Origin: Phyllobacteriaceae bacterium
GTDB lineage: Bacteria; Pseudomonadota; Alphaproteobacteria; Rhizobiales; Ancalomicrobiaceae
Direction: 5' to 3'
Length of the DNA stretch: 8,927 bases
NCBI GenBank assembly: GCA_012517025.1
Contig: JAAYVT010000619.1
Location: forward strand, 1-8,927
Part shown: piece after piece, positions 1 through 6,903 of the stretch
Position numbering within the stretch: the first letter of the stretch is position 1
Layout of the letters: each line of letters opens with the position of its first letter
The notes under the pieces: generated by a model
Database searches by the model: none
Told to the model about the DNA's origin: nothing
The model's input: the letters and a program-made list of their open reading frames with translations, nothing else
Position numbers and translations under genes: made by a program

Positions 1-81
1 CGCGCCCGGCCTCGCTCGTCTGACGCTCGCAAACCTCCCGGCCCCCACCGGCCGTTCGTCCGTTTCCTCACGGGATTGCTC

Positions 82-699
82 ATGTCCGTTTCGCTCAGCC
101 GCCGCTCGCTCCTCGTCGGCGCCGCCTCGCTCTCCGTGGCCCCGTTCGCCGTCGCTCCTGCCCGCGCCGGCGTCGACCCCGCCGCCGTCTTCGGCGACCC
201 CGACGTGCCGGTCCTCGGCAACCCGCACGGCGACGTCGCCGTGGTGGTGTGGTTCGACTACCAGTGCCCGTTCTGCAAGAAGGTCGAGCCGATCCTCAAC
301 GAGGTCGTCCGTAAGGACGGCAAGGTCGCGCTGCTGCTCAAGGACTGGCCGATCTTCGGCGAGATGTCGACGCAAGCCGCCCGCGCCGTGTGGAGCGCCC
401 GCCGCCAGAACCGCCTCTCCGCCCTGCACGACCGCCTGATGGCGGTGAAGGGCCGTCCCGATCAGGCCCGTCTCGACGCCGAGATCGCGGCGAGCGGCCT
501 CGACCGCGCCCGTCTCGACGCCGACGTCGCATCCGACACCGCCGCCTTCGACGCCCTCGTCGCCCGCAACGGCGCCCAGGCCGAGGCCTTCGGCTTCCCC
601 GGCACGCCGGCCTTCGTGATCGGCTCCTTCGTCTTCCCCGGCGTCCTCGACGCCGGCGGCTTCGAACAGGCGATCGCCGACGCTCGCAAGAAGCACTGA
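82..699 (+). CDS. DsbA-family thiol:disulfide oxidoreductase, exported (Tat-like signal)
   Basis: Thioredoxin-fold protein of 205 residues, expected to make or rearrange disulfide bonds in periplasmic proteins. The N-terminus has a twin-arginine-like signal (SRRSLLV, residues 6-12), a hydrophobic stretch and an APARA cleavage site ending near residue 29. The mature domain has the redox motif CPFC (C62, C65) after the WFDYQ strand. A cis-proline loop, GTPAFVIG, has T175-P176, and an alpha-helical insert lies between. This matches the single-domain DsbA/DSBA-like oxidoreductase group by length and motif order. I chose ATG 82 over an in-frame TTG at 76 because ATG is the stronger start and a weak ACGGGA Shine-Dalgarno sits about 8 bases before it. 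The gene is followed by a strong terminator and so seems to be transcribed separately from the fix genes. The substrate is unknown, and DsbA versus a DsbG/C-like role cannot be settled from sequence alone. Confidence 0.9.
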   Translation: MSVSLSRRSLLVGAASLSVAPFAVAPARAGVDPAAVFGDPDVPVLGNPHGDVAVVVWFDYQCPFCKKVEPILNEVVRKDGKVALLLKDWPIFGEMSTQAARAVWSARRQNRLSALHDRLMAVKGRPDQARLDAEIAASGLDRARLDADVASDTAAFDALVARNGAQAEAFGFPGTPAFVIGSFVFPGVLDAGGFEQAIADARKKH

Positions 700-712
700 G
701 CCGTCGCGCGTC

Positions 713-728
713 TGTCGGATTTGCGACA
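713..728 (+). promoter_or_regulatory. Putative NifA upstream activator sequence (TGT-N10-ACA)
   Basis: The 16 bases match the NifA enhancer consensus TGT-N10-ACA exactly. The dyad extends to TGTCG-N6-CGACA. It lies about 100 bp upstream of a sigma-54 -24/-12 element and in front of fixA, where NifA enhancers are normally found. The sequence match is seen directly; binding by NifA is inferred from the consensus and the context. Confidence 0.75.
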
Positions 729-784
729 CGCTCGGTCGGAATGTCGCGCGACCAAAGTCTTGCGAAAAATCACGTATATCAGTG

Positions 785-811
785 AAAAACGGCGGTTTTC
801 CGCCGTTTTTT
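785..811 (+). terminator. Intrinsic terminator between the dsbA-like gene and fixA
   Basis: A perfect 11-bp stem (785-795 with 800-810) closes a TTTT loop. The stem core is ACGGCGG/CCGCCGT, and the 3' arm runs into a T tract (806-811). The A tract at the 5' side means it could also terminate minus-strand transcripts. It ends the upstream oxidoreductase transcript and sits between the NifA-type site and the sigma-54 promoter. Confidence 0.9.
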
Positions 812-815
812 CGTT

Positions 816-830
816 TGGCACGGCTGATGC
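816..830 (+). promoter_or_regulatory. Sigma-54 (RpoN) -24/-12 promoter of fixABCX
   Basis: The sequence TGGCACG-GCTG-ATGC matches the RpoN consensus TGGCACG-N4-TTGC at every position but one. The invariant GG (817-818) and GC (829-830) have the required 12-base spacing. The expected start site is near 841-842, giving a leader of about 53 bases before the fixA ATG. With the TGT-N10-ACA site upstream, this is the classic NifA/RpoN arrangement for nitrogen-fixation operons. Confidence 0.85.
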
Positions 831-848
831 GTAATTCCTCCCCGAGAG

Positions 849-872
849 GCCGGTGGTCCACCCGCGACCGGC
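849..872 (+). other. Hairpin in the fixA leader
   Basis: GCCGGT (849-854) pairs with ACCGGC (867-872) around a 12-base loop, within the leader predicted from the sigma-54 start. It ends about 9 bases before the fixA Shine-Dalgarno. It may stabilise the 5' end of the mRNA, but a six-pair stem in GC-rich DNA can arise by chance. Confidence 0.3.
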
Positions 873-894
873 GACGAGATCGAGGAGAGGCGAC

Positions 895-1746
895 ATGCAC
901 ATCGTCGTCTGCATCAAGCAGGTTCCGGACAGCGCCCAGATCCGCGTCCACCCCGTGACCAACACGATCATGCGTCAGGGTGTGCCGACCATCATCAACC
1001 CTTACGACCTGTTCGCCCTGGAAGCCGCTTTGCGTCTGCGTGACGAGCACGGCGGCGAGGTCACGGTGCTCACCATGGGCCCGCCGATGGCCGAGGACAG
1101 CTTGCGCAAGGCGCTGACCTTCGGCGCCGATCGGGCGGTGCTCCTGACCGATCGCTTCTTCGCCGGCTCCGACACGCTGGCGACCTCTTTCGCGCTCTCC
1201 CAGGCGATCGCCAAGATCGGCGAGGTGTTCGGCGCGCCGGACATCGTCTTCACCGGCAAGCAGACCATCGACGGCGACACCGCCCAGGTCGGCCCCGGCA
1301 TCGCCAAGCGGCAGAAGCTGTTGCAGCTGACCTACGTTTCGAAGATCAGCAGCCTCGATCTCGCCGCCGGCCGGATCAAGGTCGAGCGTCGCGCCGAGGG
1401 CGGCGTCCAGGTGCTGGAGACCAAACTGCCGGTGCTGATCACCATGCTCGAGGGCTCCAACGACATGCGCCGCGGCTCGATGGTCGACGCGTTGCGTGCC
1501 GCCCGCGCCGAACTCGTCGTGTGGTCGGCCAAGGACGCCGGCATCGAGGACCTCTTGAAGTGCGGCCTGCGCGGATCGCCGACCGTGGTCAAGCGCGTCT
1601 TCGCGCCCTCGCCCCGCGCCGAGAAAGCCGAGCAGGTCGAGGTCAAGCCCGCCGCGATCGAAACCGCCGACGCGCTCATCGCCACCATCTTCGGCAAGCT
1701 GCCGGCCCTCGAGGCCGAGCTCGTCGAACTCCATCAGACGCTCTGA
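895..1746 (+). CDS. fixA: FixA, electron-transfer flavoprotein beta-type subunit for nitrogen fixation
   Basis: The 283-residue ETF-beta-like subunit pairs with FixB. The FixABCX complex oxidises NADH and bifurcates the electrons: one route goes to quinone, the other to low-potential ferredoxin or flavodoxin that feeds nitrogenase. The sequence starts with the family N-terminus MHIVVCIKQVPD and has INPYDLFALEAALRL (34-48) and the nucleotide-binding segment GKQTIDGDTAQVGP (121-134). Length is normal for FixA. ATG 895 is chosen because GAGGAGAGG (882-890) lies 4 bases upstream and the family N-terminus begins exactly there; an in-frame GTG at 853 would add an unrelated extension. It is the first gene of the operon, directly behind the NifA-type enhancer and the sigma-54 promoter, so expression is expected only under nitrogen-fixing conditions. 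Confidence 0.97.
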   Translation: MHIVVCIKQVPDSAQIRVHPVTNTIMRQGVPTIINPYDLFALEAALRLRDEHGGEVTVLTMGPPMAEDSLRKALTFGADRAVLLTDRFFAGSDTLATSFALSQAIAKIGEVFGAPDIVFTGKQTIDGDTAQVGPGIAKRQKLLQLTYVSKISSLDLAAGRIKVERRAEGGVQVLETKLPVLITMLEGSNDMRRGSMVDALRAARAELVVWSAKDAGIEDLLKCGLRGSPTVVKRVFAPSPRAEKAEQVEVKPAAIETADALIATIFGKLPALEAELVELHQTL

Positions 1747-1763
1747 GACGGGGAGGGGAACCC

Positions 1764-2873
1764 ATGTCCACCGCTGCGAACACGCCCGCTCCCGCCGCCG
1801 GCGGCCGCGCCGGAATGAAGAAGGAACTGCCCGAGCACTTCAAGGCCTACAAGGGCGTCTGGGTGTTCGTCGAGGTCGAGCGCGGGGTGGTCCATCCCGT
1901 CTCCTTCGAACTCCTCGGCGAGGGCCGCAAGCTCGCCGACCAGCTGGGCGTCGATCTCGCCGGCGTCGTCCTCGGCCCGAAGGGCGAGGGGACGAACCAT
2001 GCGATCGCCGAGAGCTTCTGCCACGGCGCCGACCTCGTCTATCTGATGGAAGACGCGCTCCTCGCCGACTATCGCAACGAGCCCTTCTCCAAGGGCCTGA
2101 CCGACCTGGTCAACACCTACAAGCCGGAGATCCTGCTGCTCGGCGCCACCACCCTCGGCCGCGACCTCGCCGGCTCGGTGGCGACGACGCTTCTGACCGG
2201 TCTCACCGCCGACTGCACCGAACTCGCCGTCGATGCCGACAAGTCGCTCGCCGCGACCCGCCCGACTTTCGGCGGCTCGCTGCTCTGCACCATCTACACG
2301 CTGAACTTCCGCCCGCAGATGGCGACGATCCGCCCGCGCGTGATGGCGATGCCGAAGCGGGTGGAGAAGCCGATCGGCAAGGTCGTCGTCCATCCGCTGA
2401 ACATGGTGGAAGAGGACATCGTCACCAAGATCCTGTCCTTCGTCCCCGATCGCGAGGCCGGCAAGGTCAATCTCGCCTACGCCGACGTGGTCGTCTCCGG
2501 CGGCCTCGGCATGGGCGCGGTCGAGAACATGCAGCTGGTCAAGAACCTCGCCAAGGCGCTCGGCGCCGAATACGGCTGCTCGCGCCCCCTGGTGCAGAAG
2601 GGCTGGATGCCGGCCGAGCGCCAGATCGGCCAGACCGGCAAGACCATCCGGCCGAAGCTCTACATCGCCGCCGGCGTCTCCGGCGCGATCCAGCATCGGG
2701 TCGGCGTCGAGGGCGCCGACCTGATCGTCGCGATCAACACCGACAAGAACGCCCCGATCTTCGACTTCGCCCACGTCGGCGTCGTCACCGACGCGGTGCG
2801 CTTCCTGCCCGCGCTCACCGAAGCCTTCACCCGCCGCCTGTCGCCCCACAACCGCGACAAGCTCGCCGGCTGA
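1764..2873 (+). CDS. fixB: FixB, electron-transfer flavoprotein alpha-type subunit for nitrogen fixation
   Basis: The 369-residue FAD-binding ETF-alpha-like partner of FixA. The N-terminal nucleotide-binding-like half starts at about residue 28 (KGVWVFVEVERG). The C-terminal half carries the ETF-alpha FAD signature: SGGLGMG (245-251), QIGQTGKTIRPKLYIAAGVSG (287-307) and NTDKNAPIFDFAHVGVVTD (325-343). The first 20 or so residues (Ala/Pro/Gly-rich, then MKKELPEHF) are a variable leader common in FixB. ATG 1764 has a strong GGGGAGGGG Shine-Dalgarno 5 bases upstream and lies 17 bases after the fixA stop, consistent with translation from the same mRNA. ETF-alpha proteins of fatty-acid oxidation share the fold, but the neighbours fixA, fixC and fixX settle the assignment. 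Confidence 0.97.
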   Translation: MSTAANTPAPAAGGRAGMKKELPEHFKAYKGVWVFVEVERGVVHPVSFELLGEGRKLADQLGVDLAGVVLGPKGEGTNHAIAESFCHGADLVYLMEDALLADYRNEPFSKGLTDLVNTYKPEILLLGATTLGRDLAGSVATTLLTGLTADCTELAVDADKSLAATRPTFGGSLLCTIYTLNFRPQMATIRPRVMAMPKRVEKPIGKVVVHPLNMVEEDIVTKILSFVPDREAGKVNLAYADVVVSGGLGMGAVENMQLVKNLAKALGAEYGCSRPLVQKGWMPAERQIGQTGKTIRPKLYIAAGVSGAIQHRVGVEGADLIVAINTDKNAPIFDFAHVGVVTDAVRFLPALTEAFTRRLSPHNRDKLAG

Positions 2874-2898
2874 CCCCGAACCCAGAGGAGATCGTCCG

Positions 2899-4206
2899 AT
2901 GATCGACGAAAAATTCGACGCCATCGTCGTGGGTGCGGGCATGGCCGGCAACGCCGCCGCCTACACCATGGCTTCCCGCGGCCTCAAGGTGCTGCAGCTC
3001 GAGCGCGGCGAATATCCCGGCTCCAAGAACGTCCAGGGCGCGATCATGTACGCGTCGATGCTGGAGAAGATCATCCCCGACTTCCGCGAGGATGCCCCGC
3101 TCGAGCGCCACATCGTCGAACAGCGGTTCTGGATCATGGACGATCGCGGCCACACCGCGATGCAGTACCGCTCCGACGACTTCAACGAGGACAAGCCGAA
3201 CCGCTACACCATCGTTCGCGCCCAGTTCGACAAGTGGTTCTCGCGCAAGTGCCGCGAGGTCGGCGTCACCCTGCTGACCGAGACCACCGTCACCGATCTG
3301 CTGATCGATTCCTCCGGCAAGTGCGTCGGGGTGAAGACCGATCGCGCCGGCGGCGCCATCCAGGCCGACGTGGTCGTCCTCGCGGAAGGCGTCAACGGTC
3401 TGCTCGGCACCCGCGCCGGTCTGCGCGAGACGCCGAAGCCGGAGACCGTGGCGCTGGCGGTCAAGGAGATGCACTTCCTGCCCGCCGAGACCATCGAGAG
3501 CCGCTTCAACGTCACCGGCGACGAGGGCTGCGTCATCGAGATGGTCGGCACCTTCTCCAAGGGCATGACCGGCCTCGGCTTCGTCTACACCAACCGCGAG
3601 AGCATCTCGGTCGGTCTCGGCTGTCTCGTCTCCGACTTCGCCGAGAGCCGCGAAAGCCCTTACGCGATGCTCGAGGCGTTCAAGAACCATCCCTCGATCG
3701 CCCCGCTGCTCGCCGGCTCCGAGGTCAAGGAATACGCCGCCCACCTCATTCCCGAGGGCGGCTACAAGGCGATCCCGCAGCTCTACGGCGACGGCTGGGT
3801 GGTGGTGGGCGACGCCGCCCACTTCAACAACGCCATCCATCGCGAGGGTTCGAACCTCGCCATGACCTCCGGGCGCCTGGCCGGCGAGGCGATCCATCGC
3901 CTCAAGGCCGGTCGCGATCCGATGACCAAGGCCAACCTGAAGCTCTACAAGGAGCTGCTCGACGAGTCCTTCCTCATGAAGGATCTCAAGAAGTACAAGG
4001 ACATGCCGGCCTTGTTCCACACCAACTCGAAGAATTTCTTCATGTCCTATCCGCAGCTGATCTCCAAGGCGGCGCAGGATTATCTCCGGGTCGACGGCAC
4101 GCCGAAGCTCGACATGGAAAAGAAGACGATGAAGAACTTCATCAAGACGCGGTCGCTGTTCGGTATGGCGTCGGACGCGGTGAAGCTGGCGCTGGCTTGG
4201 CGCTGA
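2899..4206 (+). CDS. fixC: FixC, flavoprotein (ETF:quinone oxidoreductase-like)
   Basis: The 435-residue FAD-dependent oxidoreductase is the quinone-reducing arm of the FixABCX complex, expected at the inner face of the cytoplasmic membrane. An N-terminal Rossmann motif, VVGAGMAG (10-17), leads to the ribose-binding glutamate E35 in LQLERG. A second FAD contact is GDAAHFNNAIHREGSN, with D305. Its partner ETF-QO in mitochondria carries a C-terminal Fe-S domain; here that part is a separate protein, FixX. Length matches FixC. ATG 2899 has AGAGGAG (2884-2890) 8 bases upstream and begins the typical MIDEKFDAIVVGAG N-terminus; it lies 25 bases after the fixB stop. Confidence 0.97.
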   Translation: MIDEKFDAIVVGAGMAGNAAAYTMASRGLKVLQLERGEYPGSKNVQGAIMYASMLEKIIPDFREDAPLERHIVEQRFWIMDDRGHTAMQYRSDDFNEDKPNRYTIVRAQFDKWFSRKCREVGVTLLTETTVTDLLIDSSGKCVGVKTDRAGGAIQADVVVLAEGVNGLLGTRAGLRETPKPETVALAVKEMHFLPAETIESRFNVTGDEGCVIEMVGTFSKGMTGLGFVYTNRESISVGLGCLVSDFAESRESPYAMLEAFKNHPSIAPLLAGSEVKEYAAHLIPEGGYKAIPQLYGDGWVVVGDAAHFNNAIHREGSNLAMTSGRLAGEAIHRLKAGRDPMTKANLKLYKELLDESFLMKDLKKYKDMPALFHTNSKNFFMSYPQLISKAAQDYLRVDGTPKLDMEKKTMKNFIKTRSLFGMASDAVKLALAWR

Positions 4207-4231
4207 CCCGCGCCGGGCGGGAGGGGCCGTT

Positions 4232-4247
4232 CGGCACGAGTTTCGCA
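4232..4247 (+). promoter_or_regulatory. Possible second sigma-54 element in front of fixX
   Basis: CGGCACG-AGTT-TCGCA has the GG (4233-4234) and GC (4245-4246) at the correct 12-base spacing and keeps GGCACG intact. It differs from the consensus at the first T and at one position of the -12 box. The predicted start is near 4257, about 91 bases before the fixX ATG. I found no TGT-N10-ACA site in the 130 or so bases upstream, so the NifA link is weaker than for the fixA promoter. Confidence 0.4.
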
Positions 4248-4270
4248 AGACCACCGACGTGAGCATGGAG

Positions 4271-4308
4271 AGCCGGTCGTTCCGGTCGGCTTTCCGACAA
4301 TTCCGACA
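4271..4308 (+). other. fixC-fixX spacer: hairpin and TTCCGACA direct repeat
   Basis: AGCCGGTC (4271-4278) pairs with GGTCGGCT (4284-4291), eight pairs including two G-T, around a five-base loop. Directly after it the octamer TTCCGACA occurs twice (4292-4299 and 4301-4308), separated by one A. There is no T tract, so it is not an intrinsic terminator. It could be a processing or stability element in the long spacer. Function is inferred only. Confidence 0.35.
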
Positions 4309-4347
4309 GACGCGCGGAATCCCCGCGCACGACAGGAGGACGGATCC

Positions 4348-4638
4348 ATGACCATCGCCGTGCGTGTCGAGGACAAGCTCTATCAGAACCGTTATCTGGT
4401 CGACGCCGGTCGCCCCCACATCACCGTTCAGCCGCACGAGACCCCGTCGGCCAACCTCGTGGCCCTGACCACCGTCTGCCCGGCCAAGTGCTACGAGATG
4501 AACGAGAAGGGGCAGGTCGAGGTGACCCCCGACGGCTGCATGGAATGCGGCACCTGCCGCGTGCTGTGCGAGGCCTCCGGCGACATCACCTGGGACTACC
4601 CGCGCGGCGGCTACGGCGTGCTGTTCAAGTTCGGCTGA
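4348..4638 (+). CDS. fixX: FixX, ferredoxin-like [4Fe-4S] protein
   Basis: The 96-residue iron-sulfur subunit of FixABCX, passing electrons between FixC and its acceptor. Cysteines lie at 44, 48, 64, 67, 70 and 74. By comparison with the C-terminal domain of ETF:quinone oxidoreductase (CPA-x-x-YE, later C-x-x-C-x-x-C), the single cluster is probably held by C44, C64, C67 and C70. C48 and C74 are extra. The C-terminal ITWDYPRGGYGVLFKFG is typical of FixX. ATG 4348 has a perfect AGGAGGA (4334-4340) 7 bases upstream. It is separated from fixC by 141 bases, much longer than the other operon gaps, with a possible promoter of its own. Confidence 0.96.
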   Translation: MTIAVRVEDKLYQNRYLVDAGRPHITVQPHETPSANLVALTTVCPAKCYEMNEKGQVEVTPDGCMECGTCRVLCEASGDITWDYPRGGYGVLFKFG

Positions 4639-4645
4639 ACCCGAC

Positions 4646-4677
4646 GGCGGGCGCGTCGCTTCCCGCTTGCGCCCGCC
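4646..4677 (+). other. GC-rich hairpin after fixX, possible operon end
   Basis: GGCGGGCGC (4646-4654) pairs perfectly with GCGCCCGCC (4669-4677) around a 14-base loop, 7 bases after the fixX stop. No T tract follows (the next bases are CCCGGCTCG), so intrinsic termination is doubtful. It may instead protect the fix mRNA 3' end or weaken read-through into cobO. Confidence 0.45.
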
Positions 4678-4728
4678 CCCGGCTCGTGATCTTGGGAACG
4701 GAGCCCCGTTTTCGAAGATCGCGACGCC

Positions 4729-5346
4729 ATGACCGACGACACCCCCACGCCCGACGATCGCCACAAGGCCAAGATGGCCGCCCGCAAGGCGGTGCAGGAC
4801 GCCGAGGTCGCCTCCAAGACCATCGCCGAGAAGGGCCTGTTGATCGTCAACACCGGCCCCGGCAAGGGCAAGTCGACCGCCGCTTTCGGCCTCGCGTTGC
4901 GCATGCTCGGGCACGGCCGCCGGGTCGGCGTGGTGCAGTTCGGCAAGGGCGCCTGGGTCTCCGGCGAGCGCAAGGCGCTCGAGCGCTTCGCCGATCTCGT
5001 CTCCTGGCACACCCTCGGCGAGGGTTTCACCTGGGAGACCCAGGACCGCGCCCGCGACGTCGCCGCCGCGACCCGCGCCTGGGAGAAGGCGCGGGAACTG
5101 ATGGCCGATCCGACGATCGCGCTGTTGATCCTCGACGAACTCAACATTTCGCTGCGCTACGATCATCTGCCGCTCGCCGAGGTGGTCGAGGTGCTCGCCG
5201 CTCGCCGTCCCGATCTCCACGTCGTCGTCACCGGCCGCAACGCCAAGCCGGAGCTGATCGCCGCCGCCGATCTCGTCACCGAGATGGGCGCGGTGAAGCA
5301 CCATTTCGCGGCCGGCGTGAAGGCCCAGGAAGGCATCGAATTCTGA
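4729..5346 (+). CDS. cobO: Cob(I)yrinic acid a,c-diamide adenosyltransferase (CobO/CobA type)
   Basis: The 205-residue ATP:corrinoid adenosyltransferase of the CobA/CobO/BtuR family attaches the 5'-deoxyadenosyl group to reduced cobalt in B12 synthesis. A polar N-terminal tail with the RHKAKMAARKAVQDAEV helix precedes an atypical P-loop, NTGPGKGKST (41-50). The family segments RMLGHGRRVGVVQFGKG, LLILDELN (Walker-B-like) and VVVTGRNA follow, then the C-terminal TEMGAVKHHFAAGVKAQEGIEF. Length is normal. ATG 4729 has no good Shine-Dalgarno within 15 bases, only GAAGATCG nearby, but no other start fits the family N-terminus. It lies 90 bases after fixX and overlaps cobQ by one base (TGATG), so the two cob genes are translationally coupled. 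Confidence 0.94.
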   Translation: MTDDTPTPDDRHKAKMAARKAVQDAEVASKTIAEKGLLIVNTGPGKGKSTAAFGLALRMLGHGRRVGVVQFGKGAWVSGERKALERFADLVSWHTLGEGFTWETQDRARDVAAATRAWEKARELMADPTIALLILDELNISLRYDHLPLAEVVEVLAARRPDLHVVVTGRNAKPELIAAADLVTEMGAVKHHFAAGVKAQEGIEF

Positions 5347-6821
5347 TGACCACGCCGACGAGACGCGCCAAGGCGCTGATGTTCCAGGGCACCGGCTCAG
5401 ACGTCGGCAAGTCGCTGCTGGTCGCGGGATTCGCCCGCGCCTTCGCGAATCGCGGGTTGGTGGTTCGTCCCTTCAAGCCGCAGAACATGTCGAACAACGC
5501 CGCGGTGACCGCCGACGGCGGCGAGATCGGCCGCGCCCAGGCGCTGCAGGCGCGCGCCGCCCGGATCGCCCCGTCGGTGCACATGAACCCGGTGCTTCTG
5601 AAGCCGCAGTCCGACGTCGGCGCTCAGGTGGTGGTGCAGGGCCGCGTCCTCGGCAACGCCAAGGCGCTCGCGTTCCAGTCCTGGAAGCCGCGCCTCGAGG
5701 GTGCGGTGCACGAGAGCTTCGCGCGGCTCGCCGCCGAGGCCGATCTGGTGCTGATCGAGGGGGCCGGCAGCGCGGCCGAAGTCAATCTCCGGGCGAACGA
5801 CATCGCCAACATGGGCTTCGCCCGCGCCGCCGACGTGCCGGTGGTGCTGATCGGCGACATCGATCGCGGTGGCGTCATCGCCCAGATCGTCGGCACCAAG
5901 GCGGTGATCGACCCGGCCGATGCCGCGCAGGTGGTCGGCTTCCTGGTCAACAAGTGCCGCGGCGATCCGAGCCTCTTCGCCACCGGTATGGAGACGATCG
6001 CCGAGAAGACCGGTTGGCCGGCGCTCGGGCTCGTCCCGTGGTTCCGCGACGCCGGCCTCCTGCCCGCCGAGGACGCGGTGGTGCTGGAGCGCCGCCGCCG
6101 GGCCGGCGACGGGGCCTTCACCATCGTCGTGCCGCGCCTGCCGCACATCGCCAACTTCGACGATCTCGACCCGCTCGCCCAGGAGCCCGGCGTCCGCCTC
6201 GTCCTGCTCGGCCCCGGCGAGCCGATCCCGGCCGACCCCGACCTCGTCCTGTTGCCCGGCTCCAAAGCGACCATCGCCGATCTCGCCGCGCTGCGTCGCG
6301 AGGGCTGGGACGTCGACATCCTGGCGCACGTCCGCCGCGGCGGCCGCGTCTTCGGCGTCTGCGGCGGCTATCAGATGCTGGGCACGCGCGTCGCCGACCC
6401 CGATGGGCTCGAAGGCCCGCCGACGGAAGTCCCCGGCCTCGGCCTCCTCGACGTCGAGACCGTGCTCGCCGGCGACAAGCATCTGGAGAGCGTCGCCGGT
6501 ACGCTGACTGGCTCGAACGCCCCCTTCGCCGGCTACGAGATGCATGTCGGACGCACGTCGGGCGCCGATCGCGCTCGTCCCGTGGTCGATTTCGCCGACG
6601 GCCGCGACGACGGCGCGCGCGCTGCGACCGGCCGGGTGGCGGGGTGCTACGTGCACGGCCTGTTCGCCGACGACCGGGCGCGCGCGGCCTTTCTCGCGGA
6701 GCAGGGGGCCGCGACTTCCGATCTCGCCTACGAGGCCCGCGTCGAGGCGACGCTCGATGCGCTCGCCGCCCACGTCGCGACCCATGTCGATCTCGATCGG
6801 CTGTTCGCTCTCGCCCGGTGA
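5346..6821 (+). CDS. cobQ: Cobyric acid synthase (glutamine-hydrolysing)
   Basis: The 491-residue amidotransferase uses ATP and glutamine to amidate adenosylcobyrinic acid a,c-diamide at positions b, d, e and g, giving adenosylcobyric acid. The N-terminal dethiobiotin-synthetase-like ATPase domain has GTGSDVGKS (15-23), RPFKPQNMSNNA (41-52), LIEGAGSAAEVNL (136-148) and IGDIDRGG (169-176). The C-terminal class I glutamine amidotransferase domain has LLPGSK (302-307), the nucleophile C339 in FGVCGGYQMLG and H437 in GCYVHGLF. Both domains look intact and length is usual for CobQ. Start ATG 5346 overlaps the cobO stop; AGGAAGG (5327-5333) lies 12 bases upstream inside cobO. Confidence 0.96.
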   Translation: MTTPTRRAKALMFQGTGSDVGKSLLVAGFARAFANRGLVVRPFKPQNMSNNAAVTADGGEIGRAQALQARAARIAPSVHMNPVLLKPQSDVGAQVVVQGRVLGNAKALAFQSWKPRLEGAVHESFARLAAEADLVLIEGAGSAAEVNLRANDIANMGFARAADVPVVLIGDIDRGGVIAQIVGTKAVIDPADAAQVVGFLVNKCRGDPSLFATGMETIAEKTGWPALGLVPWFRDAGLLPAEDAVVLERRRRAGDGAFTIVVPRLPHIANFDDLDPLAQEPGVRLVLLGPGEPIPADPDLVLLPGSKATIADLAALRREGWDVDILAHVRRGGRVFGVCGGYQMLGTRVADPDGLEGPPTEVPGLGLLDVETVLAGDKHLESVAGTLTGSNAPFAGYEMHVGRTSGADRARPVVDFADGRDDGARAATGRVAGCYVHGLFADDRARAAFLAEQGAATSDLAYEARVEATLDALAAHVATHVDLDRLFALAR

Positions 6822-6903
6822 CGGGAGGGGTGCGGGGACATCTTCCGAGATCTCACCTTCGGGACGATCGGCCGGAAACTGTCGAAAACCGGAGAGTTTC
6901 GTC

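Noticed and set aside
743..752. Palindrome GTCGCGCGAC near the NifA-type site
   Set aside because: Perfect, but 10-base CG-rich palindromes are common at this base composition and it matches no known operator.
777..789. Possible IHF site (TATCAG followed by an A tract) between the NifA site and the promoter
   Set aside because: Only the WATCAR half matches; the TTR half does not. Too weak to call although IHF would be expected to assist looping here.
853..894. Upstream GTG start extending fixA by 14 residues
   Set aside because: The extension is unlike any FixA N-terminus, overlaps the leader hairpin, and ATG 895 has an excellent ribosome site.
2827..5304. A very long open frame on the minus strand antisense to fixC, fixX and cobO
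   Set aside because: It spans three well-identified plus-strand genes and is low-complexity in places. GC-rich coding DNA routinely leaves such antisense frames open.
6847..6868. GAGATCTC palindrome and weak TCCGA/TCGGGA pairing after cobQ
   Set aside because: The stem is too short, has mismatches and lacks a T tract, so it cannot be called a cobQ terminator.
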